The notes beneath the pieces are model-generated. The model made no database searches, was not told the origin of the DNA, and saw only the letters and a list, made by a program, of their open reading frames with translations. The position numbers were made by a program, and so were the translations under genes. Positions 60,180 to 64,000 of a stretch of DNA of 64,000 nucleotides are shown piece by piece (position 1 is the first letter of the stretch; every line of letters starts with the position of its first letter). The stretch is from Enoplosus armatus (lineage: Eukaryota; Chordata; Actinopteri; Centrarchiformes; Enoplosidae): NCBI RefSeq assembly GCF_043641665.1, contig NC_092192.1, positions 23,891,978 to 23,955,977 on the forward strand, in the 5' to 3' direction.

Positions 60180-60790
60180 TAAGGGTGGGTTTGTTGGAGT
60201 TGGCTGCTCCCTCCGCCTTGTTCCACTTGACCTGGAGTATGGAGGGTAAGCTCACCGAAGGATCGAACTGCAGAGAGGCTCTGGGGGGCATGGCTAGACC
60301 AGGACGCAACCCAGGCCACCAGATTGTCATGTTTTCAATCCGGATGCTTTTTACTGTTGCAGTTTCAAATGGCAACACAATTTTTCTCCCCGTCCAGGTC
60401 ATAGTTTTAATTTGCCCATTGTGCTCCACCTCCAAAGTTTCACCCAACAAAATGATGGGTGTGCTCAGTTGCACCTCTAGCACCCAACAGTGATGTCACA
60501 GGATCCCAGAGTACACCTGTACATCACCGCAGCAGCGCGAGAAGTCAACAAAAACAAGATTTTTCAGGGGGTGTTAAGTTAACTCTTTAACTAGTCACAT
60601 GATCAAAAGTGGACCAGATGTGCCACAGCTAACACTGGTGGGGGGGTGGTTCTGACTGTAGACTAGATTGATCTCATTGAACCACAGGGACTGTGGGTGG
60701 CTTCTGACAGTGGGGTCAAGGCTGGTCTCTGCTGCTCCACTGACACTATCTATCTGCCATGGCCCCCATGTCAAAGTCATATTTTCCCGT
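60180..60790 (-). other. Unexplained minus-strand open stretch after ska2
   Basis: On the minus strand 60483-60180 is open for about 100 codons (contains GETLEVEHNGQIKTMTW and KSIRIENMTIWWPGL). A second frame at 60780-60595 reads SLDPTVRSHPQSLWFNEINL. Stops separate the two. The composition looks protein-like rather than low-complexity. I do not recognise a family. It may be a relic of a retroelement ORF or chance. Confidence 0.3.
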
Positions 60791-61162
60791 CTTTCGTGAT
60801 CGACGTTGCAAAAGTTTCACATGGATGTGCTGTTTATTCCTCACGCGGTCTACGTGAAAGGGCCTTTAGAGAACGCGTACCAGTACGGTTTCGGGGGCAC
60901 TGTCCGAAATGTGTTCTTCAAACTGTCAAAAACTTAAGATGTCTGCTCAGGCTCATATTCTTGTACTTATTCTTTAATCAGATATTTCTACAGGATTAAA
61001 AAACCCCAAACATGTTTGTATTTGTAGCGTGGGTATCGGCACAAGTGTTGAAACATTTCATACCCCGAGCCCTAGCTCTGAGTGGTTTAATTTAGTGACG
61101 TCTTCTTTTGTCCTACAAGTGACACGTTTTTGTAACTCTAGAAGTCAAATCATTTGAGTTGT

Positions 61163-61428
61163 AATAAATGCATGGACATTTATGGCCATTTTGCATCTGC
61201 CATATAAGTAATACTGATATTCCTGTATTATACATCGTCTCGAAAAGGAGCAGCGTTGACTGGCTGATGTAGTTTCTAACAGTCAAGGTCACATCAAGGG
61301 ACAATTGAGGGGGGGGCTCTAAAATTGTACACTATGGGCTGTTAGAGGGGACAGGATGTAAAATCAGATGGTGTCTTTTGTATATCATTTTTATTTGCAT
61401 ATGTCTAAACAGCACAATGTAAAATAAA
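61163..61428 (+). terminator. Candidate ska2 poly(A) signals
   Basis: AATAAA occurs at 61163-61168 and again at 61423-61428 on the plus strand, about 1.0 and 1.25 kb after the ska2 stop. Confidence 0.45.
61390..61395 (-). terminator. Candidate poly(A) signal of the minus-strand gene
   Basis: TTTATT (AATAAA on the minus strand) is the first canonical signal found downstream of the stop codon at 62037-62035. It lies only 28 bp from a plus-strand AATAAA. Confidence 0.45.
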
Positions 61429-62034
61429 AACACTTTTGCAGACGGTGTTTGTTTCTAATGACTCACCCTGCTGCACACAAAAGATTGTCTGTGTACAGCA
61501 AAAGGACTTTGGAACAATATCGAATACATTTTTTTAACAATTCAAATGATTAACATTTAAGATTTTCATTTAAGAATAACAAACCTTGCTTAAGAACAGC
61601 AAACTTGTAATAGTGCACTACAAGCTAAACATCCTTGGAAATACAAACACTAGCAATGAAACAAAGCTGCAGTTTCAACGCGCATAAAAGAACATTTTCC
61701 ATTTTTTGTTGGCTCACGAAGAGTCCCGCTCTGACACAGTCCTCTATTCACAGAAATACAGAATGGAAAAGGCACAGTTAATGAACAGTTCTATCAAATA
61801 CCATCAAGCTTTGGGCTTTGACTTGTTTGCAAAACCAGAGCTCTTGGCAAACTGTTAGACTTAGCATTATTTCAGTCATTACTAGCATCAAATATACAGG
61901 GGGGGGTGTTATGGAAAACAAGGTCAGTCTAGTCTTGCAGCAAGAAAGCGTCAATGTATTTCAAATTTACGTACGAGGTGACGTTGTGTTTCCCGTGTTA
62001 ATGATCTTTTCATTTCAATTTATATCTTGGATGC

Positions 62035-64000
62035 TTAATAAACATTACCAGTTGAGACATTGTTTTCAGGCGGCGGCCCCCGGTCATCACTGATCTCCTG
62101 CTGGGCGTGCTCCATCATCACCAGCCGGCCCTGCAAACAGCTGAAACCTAGACATGAGAGGCACTCTTAGTATATTTTTCACGGGGGCTTAAGGCTTTAC
62201 AAATAAAAAATATAACGTACATGCATTTAATGAATTTCTGTGATCCTGCGATTTCAGAAGTTTATATCTTGATTTCTTTATTATAAAGCCAGGCTGCTTG
62301 GACTATTAATGTGTGATAGTGAAATAAGTGAAACATGTACATAGAATTGCGTCCCTAAAAATACAAGGAAACATCATCTGATACATTGCAATATCCACAG
62401 GAAATCGATAATAGAACATTTTATACACAGTACTAGTTTTACAAATTTCCTGCAGGTATCAAGGTCACTATTTAGGTTCAATGTACAGTTAATTGTTGCT
62501 GTTGGTGGTGCAATGAATATCATGAAATATACATAAAGATATTTAAAGAAGTGGGCTACTTTCCCCCCTTTTTTGTAATTGTATGTGGGTGGGGGTCGTC
62601 AGTGTGTGTGTGTGGGGGGGTGATGTACTGTTTACAAAGAATAAATAATAATAAAATTATTTCGCGTCTATTAGCGTACAAATACGTAAATACAAAGGGG
62701 TGGGTGCTCACAGACATACATTTTTTTTTTTTAAAGGAGCCCTTCAATTGGATATTGTTAGTGACATTCAATGGTCAAAACGTTGTTCGTTCATTCCCAA
62801 CATGGATAGTGAAAGGAGAACTGCACTTGTTTATCTGAAATGATCTTTTAGCTTCTCGTTGTCCATATCGGCCATGTTTTCTCCTAGTGTGAGGGAGGTG
62901 ACCCAACATAACGCTTGTAAATTCCGTCGTGGAGGACGGCAAAAAGTTAAAAACATTTTAACTTTGGACGACAATGAAATGGGTGACAAATGAAAGGAGC
63001 CCCGGATGCAGTGTGTTAGTGAGGGGTTGTTCCAATCACAAGCCTCCACTCCACTCTTCGGTATTACTGAAAATCATATCCAGCCTTTAACCCTGCGCCC
63101 GTCTGTGCTTGATACTCACAGTGCGGTGACCCCTTTACTTGGCCCTGGGCTCGTTATGGTGCCCTCCGCTGCAAAGCCCTGCAGCACGTCATCTAGTGTT
63201 GAGTGAGCTCTGAAAAAAGGAACACACACAGACAGCAGTGACATTACCATGACCAAAGGCGCCTGAGCAATGAAGTAAGTGGGGCAAATGCATCCCCTTT
63301 ATCCAGTTAGGGGGAGCAAACTTAGGGGTTTGCTACCCCACTTTTTTGGGGTCGGGAGGTCAGGAGTGGCTAGAGGTTTTTGGCACACATAACAACTGAA
63401 GTCCAGCAGGCTCTGTTTAACAAAGCTGTAGCTGCTGTCACCCACCTGTTGGTGTCCTCCAACACACTGAGACTTTGCTGTGCCTGTGACCCTGGTGACA
63501 GCCTGAGCTCTTTCTTCTCCTCTTCTTCTTCTTCTTCCACTGTGCCTGCACCAAGGTGAGTGAACAAATGAATCAGTCGGTTAACACTTACACCACGATA
63601 CTCTTCCCAATTGAAACTAATGGCCAGATGGTGCAGTATTTGTCACACTGCCGTGCCTGTTTGCTTACTGATGTTAACCGAGGCATTTTCTACAGTTTTT
63701 TCCTTTTCCTTCCTCCTGTCAGCAATATCTTCTTCCTCCTCCTCCACCTCTGAGCCCACATCTGTAAAGCAAAGTCAAATGCATAGAGCTCCACAATGGA
63801 AAGTCTCTTGTTCGACAACCACTGTACTCTCATTTAGCCACTTGTTAGCAACCGCCTTTTTTAAGACGCGTAACACCTCCATGACTCTGTAGTGATAAAG
63901 TGATTGATCAGCCATGTTGGTGGATGTATGTGTTGGTTCTCACCTCTCTGTGGCTCACACCAGCCACACTCCTCTTCCTCACTGCCTTCCTTGACATGCT
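62035..64000 (-). CDS. 3' part of an unidentified gene with an acidic C-terminus (5' end outside window)
   Basis: Five exons splice in phase on the minus strand: 64000-63944 (partial), 63761-63669, 63545-63446, 63209-63120 and 62140-62035 (TAA). Each has GT-AG ends, and phases run 1-1-2-2, so chance is unlikely. The visible 147 or so residues include KEGSEEEECGWCEPQRD, DVGSEVEEEEEDIADRR, TVEEEEEEKKELRLSPGS, LDDVLQGFAAEGTITSPG and GRLVMMEHAQQEISDD. Runs of glutamate suggest a disordered acidic tail. No domain was recognised. It is convergent with ska2. Human SKA2 lies beside TRIM37 and PRR11, so a trim37 identity is conceivable from linkage alone but is not shown by the sequence. Confidence 0.7.
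62370..62570. repeat. Fragment related to the hAT MITE at 7389
   Basis: ATCTGATACATTGCAATATC, CTGCAGGTAT, CACTATTTAGG and GAAATATACAT match the internal part of 7389-7676 in the same order. Terminal repeats are missing. It lies in the last intron of the minus-strand gene. Confidence 0.65.
62680..62780. mobile_element. Fold-back element fragment, right half
   Basis: TACAAAGGGGTGGGTGCTCA, AAAGGAGCCCTTCAATTGGA and TTCAATGGTCAAAA match the right half of the family at 53627-53974. It ends before the terminal GCCTACTGT motif. Confidence 0.6.

Overview
The window reads as nuclear DNA of a ray-finned (teleost, probably percomorph) fish. The evidence is spliced vertebrate genes with compact introns, fish-type Tc1 transposons, non-LTR retrotransposon pieces, hAT, piggyBac-like and fold-back MITEs, tRNA-derived SINE-like units and many CT, GT, TA and homopolymer microsatellites. 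No bacterial operon, CRISPR array or phage module is present. All gene models below were spliced by hand from GT/GC-AG signals, reading phase and remembered vertebrate homologues; no alignment was run.

Layout. (1) 0.4-19.9 kb, minus strand: a complete single-minded bHLH-PAS gene of the SIM1 type, 11 coding exons, 725 aa. Its introns hold a tRNA-Pro-like sequence, an intact Tc1 transposase gene, a hAT MITE with perfect target duplications and several other repeats. (2) 20.2-30.5 kb: an accessory, repeat-rich stretch with a piggyBac-like MITE, a LINE RT relic, a relic that may be an LTR-element protease, a 21-bp minisatellite with a 126-bp higher-order unit, a CpG-rich patch and a 5'-truncated LINE that ends about 190 bp before the riox2 start codon. 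(3) 30.6-38.8 kb, plus strand: complete riox2 (JmjC ribosomal oxygenase 2), 9 coding exons, 470 aa. (4) 41.1-49.6 kb, plus strand: tiprl (TIP41-like PP2A regulator), 7 coding exons, with two likely GC-AG introns and a dead Tc1 element in intron 4. (5) 51.6-61.4 kb, plus strand: ska2 (spindle/kinetochore protein), 7 coding exons and 233 aa, roughly twice the length of human SKA2, with a CCAAT-rich promoter. (6) 62.0-64.0 kb, minus strand: the last five exons of an unidentified gene with an acidic C-terminus, convergent with ska2.

The genes are not a functional cluster. sim1 is a neural and kidney developmental transcription factor, riox2 a nucleolar histidine hydroxylase, tiprl a phosphatase regulator and ska2 a mitotic kinetochore subunit. 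I found no convincing new biological system. The observations most worth following are the two GC-AG introns in tiprl, the ska2 C-terminal extension, the intact Tc1 copy, the microsatellite that acts as the polypyrimidine tract of a riox2 exon, and several nested or fold-back repeats.
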